A DNA stretch of 64,000 nt from Acipenser ruthenus (Eukaryota; Chordata; Actinopteri; Acipenseriformes; Acipenseridae): the NCBI RefSeq assembly GCF_902713425.1, contig NC_081201.1:15348862-15412861 (forward strand), written 5' to 3'. This document shows, in pieces, positions 52,321 to 63,834 of this stretch; position 1 is the first letter of the stretch; each line of letters opens with the position of its first letter. Both the position numbers and the translations under genes were made by a program. The notes beneath the pieces were generated by a model. It was not told where the DNA came from. It was given only the letters and a program-made list of their open reading frames with translations, and made no database searches.

Positions 52321-53150
52321 TAAGAACATAAGAACATAAGAACATAAGAAAGTTTACAAACGAGAGGAGGCCATTTAGCCCATCTAGCTCGTTTGGTTGT
52401 TAGTAGCTTATTGATCCCAGAATCTCATCAAGCAGCTTCTTGAAGGATCCCAGGAGTCAGCTTCAACAACATTACTGGGGAGTTGGTTCCAGACCCTCAC
52501 AATTCTCTGTGTAAAAAAGTGCCTCCTATTTTCTGTTCTGAATGCCCCTTTATCTAATCTCCATTTGTGACCCCTGGTCCTTGTTTCTTTTTTCAGGTCA
52601 AAAAAGTCCCCTGGGTCGACATTGTCTATACCTTTTAGGATTTTGAATGTTTGAATCAGATCGCCGCGTAGTCTTCTTTGTTCAAGACTGAATAGATTCA
52701 ATTCTTTTAGCCTGTCTGCATACGACATGCCTTTTAAACCCGGGATAATTCTGGTTGCTCTTCTTTGCACTCTTTCTAGAGCAGCAATATCCTTTTTGTA
52801 ACGAGGTGACCAGAACTGAACACAATATTCTTACTTAATATATAATAATATTAATACAATAATATTACTGCCCTTGATTTAAATTCAACACTTCTCACAA
52901 TATATCCGAGCATCTTGCTGGCCTTTTTTTATAGCTTCCCCACATTGTCTAGATGAAGACATTTCTGAGTCAACATAAACTCCTAGGTCTTTTTCATAGC
53001 TTCCTTCTTCAATTTCAGTATCTCCCATATGATATTTATAATGCACATTTTTACTGCCTGCGTGCAGTACTTTACACTTTTCTCTATTAAATGTCATTTG
53101 CCATGTGTCTGCCCAGTTCTGAATGCTTTCTAGATCATTTTGAATGACCT
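52321..53150 (-). mobile_element. CR1/L2-type LINE, 5'-truncated fragment
   Basis: The 3' end of the same family as 3621-7630, with a longer TTCTTATG-type tail (three units at 52,321-52,345). Protein pieces include LKGMSYADRLKELNLFSLE and WNQLPSNVVEAD (52,770-52,408) and MTFNREKCKVLHAG (53,097). A stretch near 52,832-52,868 is replaced by an AT-rich insert (TAATATATAATAATATTAAT). At the 5' edge an 18-bp piece (TTTTGAATGACCTATTGAA) is duplicated. Confidence 0.85.
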
Positions 53151-54720
53151 ATTGAATTTTGAATGACCTATTGAAACCTTGCGCCAAACAGACATGTTCG
53201 ATTCTCGTTCTCATTGGTCAGTTTCCCTAGTTACACCGCGTGTACCTCCAGAATTGGATCCAACATCTGTTTATGATCCGACTCCAGTGAATTCGGGTCC
53301 GATCCCATTTTTTGTTCTCATTCGTGAACCCAGCCCCTGCAGCAGTCCTGTATATTATTTAGTGGACGGTTCGGTACTGTACATACTCAAAGATGAAACA
53401 AAGAAACCAATCCGTAATGCATTTCTTTCAGAAGAAGCCAACTATGGGTAACAATGTTTAGTGATTATATTTCTTATATTAATATTTTTTTTTCTGCTGA
53501 CAGTCCTGTGCAATATGATGTATAGCTGTGATAAGTTTTCATAAATCTGTGTTTTTCTTGCGCAATGGCAACGCCTTCCCTCTCCCTCGATATAACGATT
53601 CATAGCTGTAGCACTTTTCATGTATTGTATTTGATTATTACATGTAGTACTTAATATACTTCATAAGGTGTAGTTGAGTTCAATTTTAGGGACACATTAT
53701 GAGTCAGTGTAAAATAATATTTAGTGAGCGTTCAAGGCCCTAGCCAGCTAAGGCACCCGAGGCACAGGCCTCAGTAAAAAATCATAGTAATAATATTTAT
53801 CCAGGCTCTTTTACACGTTGCTGTGCCGCAAAATAAAATGCATTTTAATCCCTCGTTGTGTGCGTACATGAATCCCCAAGTCCTGCTGATATCTATACTG
53901 TGCTTTTCAACATCTTCACTGTCTCTTTACTTATGACGTGTGATTGATGTGAGTAGTAGGCTACTGTCTTTCAATTTAATGTTGTTATTTATTTATTTTT
54001 CTCTATTTTTTTCTGACGATGTACCGGCCTTTAAATATGTTTTAACACCCCGATGAACTTTTAAGCTTCTTTCTACTCCAGTGAATTTTAAGTAGTGCTC
54101 TTATAATGCAAACACATAATTAATCATCGCAATCATTACTCATTTTATATGACTAGTTTAGCGAGGGTGAAGTCTTTGTTTTATGAAACAGTCAGTGTAG
54201 TTACAACCCCCAAGCAGCGAAGGTAAAGCGATCATCACTGTCGTTTTTGGAATGTATAGGTAAAAAAAAAAATAGTTGTGTTTATTTTGTCATTATCATT
54301 TTTCCATGATTAACTTATGAAACTGAGGTGGTTTAATGACTAATTACAACATTAAAGGCAAACGAACCGCTCAAAAAGTAAACCCGACAACCAGAAACCT
54401 TAACTATCCGTTCTGGTGTATTTAGAAGAATTTGACGTTTCCATTTGAAGTAAGTGGGTTACTTCAGGCTTGATATTCAGACAGTGCGTGTTTGACTGGT
54501 AGTGGTTGAGTTGGGGGTTTTGTCGAGTTCAGGGCTGTGTGCTTTGCAAGGAGCCTGGCAGCGGATCACATTAAAGAAGTAAAATGCATATTTATGAGTA
54601 TAGTAAGAACACGGCCAAATAGCCAATCAAATTGACTGGTCAGCTGAAAAGCTTGAGCTGCAACCCTCTGAACTGCACATTGGTTATGATGTGCTGACAA
54701 CTCACGCAGCTGAACATTAA
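53151..54720. other. Unrecognised sequence
   Basis: No gene recognised. An open stretch at about 53,194-53,448 (plus strand, FDSRSHWSVSLVTPRVPPEL onward, about 85 residues, ending EEANYG) is not low-complexity and could be an exon or relic, but I know no family for it. 53,535-53,634 is one copy of a dispersed repeat. The rest is AT-rich with no clear signal. Confidence 0.5.
53535..53634 (+). repeat. Dispersed direct repeat, copy A
   Basis: About 100 bp (GTTTTCATAAAT...GTATTGTATTTGAT) that recurs at 56,778-56,878 in the same orientation with a handful of differences. Both copies keep an open ATG frame (MATPSLSLDITIHSCSTF). Confidence 0.8.
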
Positions 54721-55041
54721 TAGCTATGAGATACTGCACCCCCTCAGAAAAGGTGTTTTCATAGCTGTGAGATACTGCACCCCCTCAGAAAAGGTGTTTT
54801 CATAGCTGTGAGATACTGCACCCCCTCAGAAAAGGTGTTTTCATAGCTATGAGATACTGCACCCCCTCAGAAAAGGTGTTTTCATAGCTATGAGAAACTG
54901 CACCCCCTCAGACAAGGTGTTTTCATAGCTATGAGAAACTGCACCCCCTCAGACAAGGTGTTTTCATAGCTATGAGAAACTGCATCCCCTCAGAAAAGGT
55001 GTTTTCATAGCTATGAGATACTGCACCCCCTCAGAAAAGGT
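54721..55041 (+). repeat. 41-bp tandem repeat, about eight units
   Basis: The unit is TAGCTATGAGATACTGCACC plus CCCTCAGAAAAGGTGTTTTCA. Sub-variants (GAGAAACTGC, CAGACAAGG) are grouped in the middle units. Inverted single matches of its first 20 bp occur at about 56,110-56,130 and 56,216-56,237. Confidence 0.9.
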
Positions 55042-57597
55042 TTAAAACACCTTTTATTTTTTTGAAGAATGCTGTAAATAAATGAACAATTGATACACAT
55101 TCCAGCAAACAAATATTAAAATATCAAATTCAACAGAAAATAGATATAACCTGTATTCACAAAAGTAAAAATCTGTGCACAATACAACAATCTACAATGA
55201 CATAGTTTAAGGCACGCAGGAGCTGCAATACCTATTGTTTACAATAGTTATTTATACATCCAATGGTTTCAAATGCACATGTATGTATTTTAATAACATT
55301 TTACCTGACGTTGCAATATATTCATATAGTGTTACTCTGAGGTTGGATAAACCGCAGTTAAACCTACTGCTGGATGGACTGACTGCAACATGAGTTAAAT
55401 TAAGCCACTGCTGGCACGCTGAAATTGAAAAAAACCCTTTTTGTCCGGTCTTTTTGAAGACTAATTTCCAGATTTAAAACTCAATTAAAACCGGTTTAAA
55501 TAGAATGTTGCAATGCACCATCAAGTGGACAAAAATCTGCCACGCTGCAATTAACCTACTTTTTTTTCATCGTCTCTCCTGTCTCCATTCCCCCTGTCTC
55601 TGTGGAATACAAATACAGTAAATAGAGGCAGAGGTGCTTTTTTATTTTCTTTTTTTAAATGTAATCGCTGGCAGCACTAGTAAACCTGATGCTTTATTCT
55701 AATCATACTGAATAGCTAATGAAATACATGTATATTAGTACTACTGTCTTACGTACCTAGTTTGCTTTAACTATTGTCCTCTTTTTTAAAGTATTAATTT
55801 GTTTTGTCAAACATGCAGTTTGCGTTAGTCCATTGTAAAAAAAAGTAAACAAACACGGAGAATGATTACTCAACCATTAAATAACAATAACAACCCCCCC
55901 CCCCTCAAAAAAAGACGTAAAAATCCAGTCACACGTGAACTTTAGTTGTCTGCCATGGAGATCACGTGAATTGTTCGCATTACTAATAGTGTGAAAAAAC
56001 AGGAAGTGGAACAACCTATTTGTTAATAAAACAACATATTTTATTAAACGTAAACAGCTAAATGTGAATATCAATATAATATAAAGTCGGGGTGCACAAT
56101 TGCACAGGCTGCAGTTTCTCATAGGTATAGCTATGCTAAAGTGAATCCCCTGTACGTCACATAACGTGCGCTTGCGTGGTAAAGACAGCGGTGCTGAAGG
56201 CCCGCACTGTCTCATGGGGTGCAGTTTCTCATGCTACACCGTATTCCAATCAAAATGACTACTTTCAAGATTAAATATTTCCTTCTGATATATTCCCAGT
56301 TGCATTTGTGGAACAAAACAAAGGATTGTTGTCTCCGGGTACATAAGCAACTAGGAAAAATAAGCAACTAGGCTTTCACTGAGTTTGCATCTTGACAAAT
56401 CCACTATCATAGCAATCTCTGTCTCCTAGTCAGTCTACAAACAAAGGCTTGAAATAAAAAAATAAAAAACACGTGTGCTAGGAGGAGGAGGAGGCATGTC
56501 TTGTTTCCTGCATTTACAAAAATAATAGAATATCTTACGTTATATAAAAAAAGACATGTATTGTAATGCATGGGTCACATTGACCTACGTGGCGGTTCTA
56601 GGTAGAACTGTTTATAACTTTATAATTTTTGCAATTCTGGCGATCAAACGCCGTCAGGATATTTAATTCATATATTTAGGAAAAGTCAAAAACGGATACA
56701 CACATACGACTTAAAACGGAAGAGTAATTAACATTTTAAGTGCAAAATGGGTCACAATGACCCGCATGGTGGTTCTAGTTTTCATAAATTGGTGTTTTTC
56801 TTGCACAATGGCAATGCCTTCCCCCTCCCCCGATATAACGATTCACAGCTGTAGCACTTTTCATGTATTGTATTTGATGCCATGGGCTGGGAGAATTGGA
56901 TGTAATTCTATTTATAAATTCACTGTTTGGCAACAGCAGTTTAAAAAAAAAAAAGTTATTTTCCTAATGTTTTTGTAAAGTTATTTTTCATTAGAGAAAA
57001 AAATCCAAGGAAGTACTGTTTTAATACCGTTGATTTTTTTTTTATAAATGGTTTTCAGCATCTGTAAACAGCTTGTTCGGTGGTAACAACGCACTGGATT
57101 GTGAAGTAAACTGCAGCTACGTTCCAGCATGAATGTGACAGTGCGGCGCCTCGCTCAACCTTGACCTCTGTACACCAGAAGCAGTTTAATGTATTATTTA
57201 CGTGAATTTAAAGCAACATTGTCTGGGTTGATGATTATATATGATAAGGGTATTGGTTTGGTTCTCAAACAAACAGAAACAAATCCTTTTTGCCCCGCCC
57301 CTAGTGTAAAACCAAAAATTCTCCGACAGCATGGAGACAATCCGTGTTCTCCGCAGCAGACAGATTCCTGGGGTCCCTGTTCATGACGAGAAAGTTTATC
57401 TGAGTGCATCCTTTCCATATGTTTGATTGCTCTCGCAGCAGTATGGGGAAATGGCCTGAATAGCCTTGCCCTGCTATATGTCCACAGAGACATGACCTAG
57501 GAGGAAGTGTTACAGCGTTTCGATAGATCAGGCCATAGGAGGATTGGCACACTCTATTTAAAGTAAATCCTTCTAAATCAGTGTTTTTAATCGTGGC
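55042..57597. other. Unrecognised AT-rich sequence
   Basis: No gene recognised. It contains a C-run (55,896-55,908), the inverted matches to the 41-bp repeat (56,110, 56,216) and copy B of the dispersed repeat (56,778). 57,060-57,580 has higher complexity and mixed base content but only short frames. Confidence 0.5.
56778..56878 (+). repeat. Dispersed direct repeat, copy B
   Basis: Partner of 53,535-53,634. Confidence 0.8.
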
Positions 57598-57604
57598 ATC
57601 ATAC

Positions 57605-60190
57605 AGTCTCAGCAGTCCGATCAGTCTTAGCACTAGTATCAGCAATCTTACCAGTTCCAGCAGTGTCAGCATTAGTGTTACCAGTCCCAGCAGTGTCAGC
57701 ACCAGTCCCAGCAGTGTCAGCACCAGTCTTACCAGTCCCAGCAGTGTCAGCACCAGTCTTACCAGTTCCAGCAGTGTCAGCACTTAGTGTTACCAGTCCC
57801 AGCAGTAGCAGCACTAGTCCCAGCAGTGTCAGCACCAGTCCCAGCAGTGTCAGCACCAGTCTTACCAGTCCCAGCAGAAGCAGCACCAGTCTTACCAGTC
57901 CCAGCAGTGTCAGCACCAGTCTTACCAGTCCCAGCAGTGTCAGCACCAGTCTTACCAGTCCCAGCAGTGTCAGCACTAGTCTTACCAGTTCCAGCAGTGT
58001 CAGCACTAGTGTTACCAGTCCCAGCAGTAGCAGCACTAGTCCCAGCAGTGTCAGCACCAGTCCCAGCAGTGTCAGCATCAGTCTTACCAGTCCCAGCAGT
58101 GTCAGCACCAGTCTTACCAGTCCCAGCAGTAGCAGCACCAGTCTTACCAGTCCCAGCAGTAGCAGCACCAGTCTTACCAGTCCCAGCAGTGTCAGCACCA
58201 GTCCCAGCAGTGTCAGCATCAGTCTTACCAGTCCCAGCAGTGTCAGCACCAGTCTTACCAGTCCCAGCAGTAGCAGCACCAGTCTTACCAGTCCCAGCAG
58301 TGTCAGCACCAGTCTTACCAGTCCCAGCAGTAGCAGCACCAGTCTTACCAGTCCCAGCAGTGTCAGCACCAGTCTTACCAGTCCCAGCAGTGTCAGCACC
58401 AGTCTTACCAGTTCCAGCAGTGTCAGCACTAGTGTTACCAGTCCCAGCAGTAGCAGCACTAGTCCCAGCAGTGTCAGCACCAGTCCCAGCAGTGTCAGCA
58501 TCAGTCTTACCAGTCCCAGCAGTGTCAGCACCAGTCTTACCAGTCCCAGCAGTAGCAGCACCACTCTTACCAGTCCCAGCAGTGTCAGCACCAGTCTTAC
58601 CAGTCCCAGCAGTAGCAGCACCAGTCTTACCAGTCCCAGCAGTGTCAGCACCAGTCTTACCAGTCCCAGCAGTGTCAGCACCAGTCTTACCAGTTCCAGC
58701 AGTGTCAGCACTAGTGTTACCAGTCCCAGCAGTAGCAGCACTAGTCCCAGCAGTGTCAGCACCAGTCCCAGCAGTGTCAGCACCAGTCTTACCAGTCCCA
58801 GCAGTGTCAGCACCAGTCTTACCAGTCCCAGCAGTAGCAGCACCAGTCTTACCAGTTCCAGCAGTAGCAGCACCAGTCTTACCAGTCCCAGCAGTGTCAG
58901 CACCAGTCTTACCAGTCCCAGCAGTAGCAGCATCAGTCTTACCAGTCCCAGCAGTAGCAGCATCAGTCTTACCAGTCCCAGCAGTAGCAGCACCAGTCTT
59001 ACCAGTCCCAGCAGTGTCAGCACCAGTCTTACCAGTCCCAGCAGTAGCAGCACCAGTCTTACCAGTCCCAGCAGTGTCAGCACCAGTCTTACCAGTCCCA
59101 GCAGTAGCAGCACCAGTCTTACCAGTCCCAGCAGTGTCAGCACCAGTCTTACCAGTCCCAGCAGTAGCAGCATCAGTCTTACCAGTCCCAGCAGTAGCAG
59201 CACCAGTCTTACCAGTCCCAGCAGTGTCAGCATCAGTCTTACCAGTCCCAGCAGTAGCAGCACCAGTCTTACCAGTCCCAGCAGTGTCAGCACCAGTCTT
59301 ACCAGTCCCAGCAGTGTCAGCACCAGTCTTACCAGTCCCAGCAGTGTCAGCACCAGTCTTACCAGTCCCAGCAGTAGCAGCACCAGTCTTACCAGTCCCA
59401 GCAGTGTCAGCACCAGTCTTACCAGTCCCAGCAGTAGCAGCACCAGTCTTACCAGTCCCAGCAGTGTCAGCACCAGTCTTACCAGTCCCAGCAGTGTCAG
59501 CACCAGTCTTACCAGTCCCAGCAGTGTCAGCACCAGTCTTACCAGTTCCAGCAGTGTCAGCACTAGTGTTACCAGTCCCAGCAGTAGCAGCACTAGTCCC
59601 AGCAGTGTCAGCACCAGTCCCAGCAGTGTCAGCATCAGTCTTACCAGTCCCAGCAGTGTCAGCACCAGTCTTACCAGTCCCAGCAGTAGCAGCACCACTC
59701 TTACCAGTCCCAGCAGTGTCAGCACCAGTCTTACCAGTTCCAGCAGTGTCAGCACTAGTGTTACCAGTCCCAGCAGTAGCAGCACTAGTCCCAGCAGTGT
59801 CAGCACCAGTCCCAGCAGTGTCAGCATCAGTCTTACCAGTCCCAGCAGTGTCAGCACCAGTCTTACCAGTCCCAGCAGTAGCAGCACCACTCTTACCAGT
59901 CCCAGCAGTGTCAGCACCAGTCTTACCAGTCCCAGCAGTAGCAGCACCAGTCTTACCAGTCCCAGCATTGTCAGCACCAGTCTTACCAGTCCCAGCAGTG
60001 TCAGCACCAGTCTTACCAGTTCCAGCAGTGTCAGCACTAGTGTTACCAGTCCCAGCAGTAGCAGCACTAGTCCCAGCAGTGTCAGCACCAGTCCCAGCAG
60101 TGTCAGCAGTAGCAGCACCAGTCTTACCAGTCCCAGCAGTGTCAGCTCCAGTCTTACCAGTTCCAACTGTAGCATCAGTGCCACCAGTCT
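57605..60190 (+). repeat. Large minisatellite (30-bp unit, CAGT-based)
   Basis: About 2.6 kb of a 30-bp unit (ACCAGTCTTACCAGTCCCAG plus CAGTGTCAGC), itself built from CAGTnnnAn nonamers, with two main variants (GTGTCAGC, TAGCAGC). A longer block with CACTAGTGTTACCAGTCCC followed by two 18-bp-spaced AGTCCCAGCAG words recurs about seven times, so there is higher-order structure. As the unit is a multiple of three with no stops, several frames are open over more than 800 codons. The plus-strand Ser/Thr-rich reading ([10 protein letters not shown]) would be mucin-like and ends [18 protein letters not shown] treat it as non-coding by default. Confidence 0.85.
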
Positions 60191-60245
60191 CAGCATTAAC
60201 TTCAGTAGCAGTGAACCAAATGCGTTTCTCTCAATGAAGGTATAA

Positions 60246-61100
60246 ACCCATCTACTTATTCATATTTATAAATTCTGTTCTTCTTGTCCTTTTAATATCA
60301 CATATTTCTAACAGTGTGAAGAGAGTCATTTTAGGTTGGTGTTGTTTTTGCAGGGAGATTTGTTCTAAAAAATATGTGTCATGAAATGTCAAACATCATC
60401 CAAGACAGTGACCCAGGAGAGGGGCGGACCTCAGACTCCGAATAATAGTGCAAGTTAGTTCTGTTCAGCTATCTCTAGTTTTGTTCTGTGCATTTTATTT
60501 GTACTTGTAAATTTGTGCTATAAAAGTCTGTTTAATACACTTTTATATGCTGTGGTTTCTGCAGTTTATTTGAGACCATTTTTAAATGTGTAGGATCTTT
60601 ATCTATACGTATAGCTCCGCTGTGACCAAACGTTATTTCAATTAGAATGTTGGTAGCCATGGTTTTGTTGCATGTTGAATATGATAGAGGGGTTTCGCTA
60701 AATGAGACATTTCTCAATGGCAAAAAAAGTTTGTTTTTTTAAAGCATAAAGGTCGATTTCACCCATTCACTGCTTTAATGGAAACATAAAGATCGAAAAA
60801 ACCTGGTAAATTCTTTAATCAAAGTTAATCAAACAAAACGAGTGCGATATTACATGTATGGAATGAAAATGTATCTTGCGACAAAGCTGTTATCACAATA
60901 TGGAATGGTAACGTAAGCCTATAGAAAATGTACATTTTATAGTTTTTGTTTCAATATGGTCCATATTCATAAAGCATTTTCAACCAAAATCAAAAATAAG
61001 CATTTGAACTGCCTATAGGGACTGTTAAATTAGCACATGAAAGATGTATCTGACACTACTTATTTGTGTTATTTTCCAATAAGGAAAAAAGGTAAATGCT
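60246..61100. other. Unrecognised sequence
   Basis: AT-rich with short frames only. No RNA gene, repeat boundary or domain seen. Confidence 0.5.
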
Positions 61101-61600
61101 TGTGACACGGATGGCAGTAGTGGTGACGTCAGGCCAGAAGCAGGAAGAATAACAGAGAGGGGCAAAAGACGCGGTGTGCGCAGTTTATTTAAATAACAAA
61201 AACACAAAAACACCCTGCTCACAGAGCCAGGCTGGGCAGTTGCTGTCACTGTTCCTAGAATGTTTTAGTTTCATTTTTAATCCACTCGCTCTCCCGTACT
61301 CTCCTCTGTACTCCCACCCAGAGCAGGGAGAACTGCAGGCTTTTATATTAGTGACCGAAGGATTAACTAGCTATCGATTATCTGATAATCCCTTGGTCAC
61401 ATTCTGCATGGGTTTTTAATGTGGATGGGGCTTCCCATCCACGCTGCAACACAAATAAAAAAAAAAAACCATACGGCTACGCCATCAATACATTTACAAA
61501 TAAATAAATCATAAAACACAAATACAAAATAATACAAATGAGACACAGGGGCAGAGGGGGAGATCCCGTTCTAAAAATAAATAAACAAATACCTGTTACA
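61101..61600 (-). mobile_element. Solo LTR of the TR-GAG-like family
   Basis: 500 bp from TGTGACACGGATGGC to CCTGTTACA, flanked by ATGCT on the left and GTGCT on the right (four of five bases match). End motifs, the TGACGTCA palindrome near 61,125, TTTATTTAAA and the GTTCTAAAAATAAA stretch match LTR copy 2 in the same orientation. It is probably the scar of LTR-LTR recombination. Confidence 0.75.
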
Positions 61601-61739
61601 GTGCTTTATAAATATGACCCTACAGTATGTTTTCTCCAGATCTTTTGGAAAACCTGTGAGCCACGGACATTTTGTATTCTACTGAAAAAGGCAAATGTTT
61701 TATTTTTATTTTTTATTCACTGTTTTTTTTACCATTGAT

Positions 61740-62734
61740 TCAGGCAAGTTGCTTATATATCGACCTGAAAAAAGAAACATCGACCTCCCACCGATCTGTT
61801 CTCATTAGTTCCCGACCAGATAGATGGTCCCAATTTCCACATATTTTCATAATCGCTATAATTGTCATTAAAATCAATTCCACACTCCTGCAGCAAAAAC
61901 AAACCCACATCCAAACTTTGCAGATATGATAGAACAGACACACACCTCACATCCCTTTTGATACTTCTAACATTGATAGATGCAAAAGACAGAGCCATCA
62001 ATATCAGGAAAATTATTATTATTTTGCCATCCATCATTTTTATTTAACAGGGCTTCTTCATGCTTAACGTATTTGCCAGATTATCCACCAGCTCCTTCTC
62101 TAAAAAGTCTCCCATATTCTGGTCTTTCTCTGTAAAAGTTCATACCAATTGGGGGAAAGGGGGATTGGAGACACAGCCCCACCACATCCCCACCTGCCCC
62201 TCCCAATCCAGAAGCACCAGGAGAAGAAAACAGAGAAATCTCCACCTCCCGACTCGTCCCTCCAGAATCAGAAAATAAATTGTTAATATGCTCCTCTTCC
62301 TCTCCACCTCTTTCACCCTTCTTTTTTCCCTTTCCCTGCAATGTTCCATTTCTTGTCTGGTTTCCTTGTTTCTTTAGCCTTCTCCACCTCCACCTCTCCT
62401 TCTCCTCTTCACGTCCATCCTCTGTGTCTCTCTCCTTTCCTCTTTTTACACCCTTTCCACATACCTGCTTATCCACCACATTCGCATGCCCCGCCTCCTC
62501 ATTTGGCACCCTGGCACTGCTAGACCCCTCCCCTTAGTCAATTAGCTCTCCTCCAATCCTAGCCACTGGCGGCAAATTCAAATCTTCATCACTAACTGCT
62601 TCTGACTCAGAAGACTTTGGTGTTTTACAATCTCTGCCAAAATGTCCTGCCGGAAGACAGTTTGTTCAGAAAACATTTGGGCACACTGCTGCAACATGTC
62701 CCTTCTGCCCACGCCTTCTGCATGTCCATAGCAG
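61740..62734 (-). mobile_element. LINE fragment: zinc-knuckle ORF1 end and ORF2 endonuclease start
   Basis: Read leftward, two CCHC-type knuckles (CRRRGQKGHVAAVCPN; TNCLPAGHFGRDC, whose first Cys codon is now a stop) are followed by an acidic/basic ORF1 tail (62,600-62,081). ORF2 starts at 62,037 (MMDGKIIIIFL) with APE-endonuclease blocks SINVRSIKRDV and VGLFLLQECGIDF. ORF2 is cut off after about 95 residues. ORF1 resembles that at 51.6-52.3 kb, so I place it in the same Tx1-like group. The rest of ORF2 is missing. Confidence 0.65.
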
Positions 62735-63834
62735 TGTAACGATCAGGGAATCAACAATAATATAATCGTCAGCAAAATCCAAAGGAATAAGCTCAGGACA
62801 CAGAATTTTCAATAAACAAACAAGCAGGTGTATTGTACCAGACAAACACAGGCATGAACACCAATATATTGCAGAAACTTATAAATTCCATCACCAGCAG
62901 CCAGCACAAAATAGAACTTATTCATGTTTTTCTTCTTCCTTATGTGACTGAATAACAGCAAACTCAGTTCTACCTAAAGAAACAACACATAATATATAGA
63001 TTATATGCAAGGAAAGTTCATTACAGTCAGCACTCGCATATCCAACCCTCTCACATTTTGACTTCTGATTTATTGCATTTCAGCCCGTTCCAAACCTTAT
63101 TCTTTTTTGTGTTCCCTGAAAAATGGACAATATCAAAAATCCATATGTGAAAGGACTGTGTTTTAAATAAGTAGGCATCCATTTAAATGTACTGCATTAG
63201 TTTTGTTGGTGCAGTACTATATTGTTAACAGTAGTATTTATATATATATATATTTATTCTTAATACAAGGGCTGTAAAATGCGACTGACGTGTATCTGGG
63301 TAACGGATATCCCAGTGCTGACTGTAGTAGATAGTCCTAGTTGCATTGAGTCATCTCCAAAAAATGTCCCAATTTAAACAACCAAAAAAAAAACAGTCCA
63401 TAAATTAAAATAATAGTCCACACATGGTAATGTTTTAGGCAGATCTTACCCAGAGGATGAAATGTGGCATGACTCAGATATTTCCTCAGTGAATTGCCCC
63501 CCAAAAATAAAAATCCATAACAAAATATATTCCTCAGGAAAGCGTAATCAATTATCTGGATCAGGTTTTATTCAAGTTTTAGTAACTAAAGTTATGTTTT
63601 TAAAAGATGAACAGAGAGGCCAGGAACCCCAGCCTGTGTTTGTTTGAACGGTAGCCCGTTTACACAGCTTTAACAAGGTGAAGACTGGAACAAACAAGCG
63701 CTTCCCCCTAACCACCACACCTGCTGAATGTGGAAAAGTGACAGCAACCAAATGGCTGCTCTTAAAGGAACATTTATTGTTTTATCTTCTACTTGTTTCT
63801 CTTTAAATAAGTTAAATGCATGTGACGGTTTACA
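62735..63834 (-). mobile_element. LTR-like insert within LINE ORF1
   Basis: 1.1 kb with TGTAAC...TTTACA ends and imperfect 4-bp flanks (GCAG/GTAG). The LINE ORF1 motifs that are adjacent in the relative at 52.0 kb (GYLYY and the CRxxGxxGH knuckle) lie on either side of it. No coding content. It reads as a solo LTR of a different family from the others here. Confidence 0.4.

Noticed and set aside
54721-55041. CRISPR-like array
   Set aside because: The units are contiguous with no unique spacers, and the context is a vertebrate genome.
57599-60196. An 865-residue minus-strand Leu/Val-rich frame suggesting a giant membrane protein
   Set aside because: It is produced by the 30-bp minisatellite, which has no stops in most frames. 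It has no start context, no unique domain and no loops.
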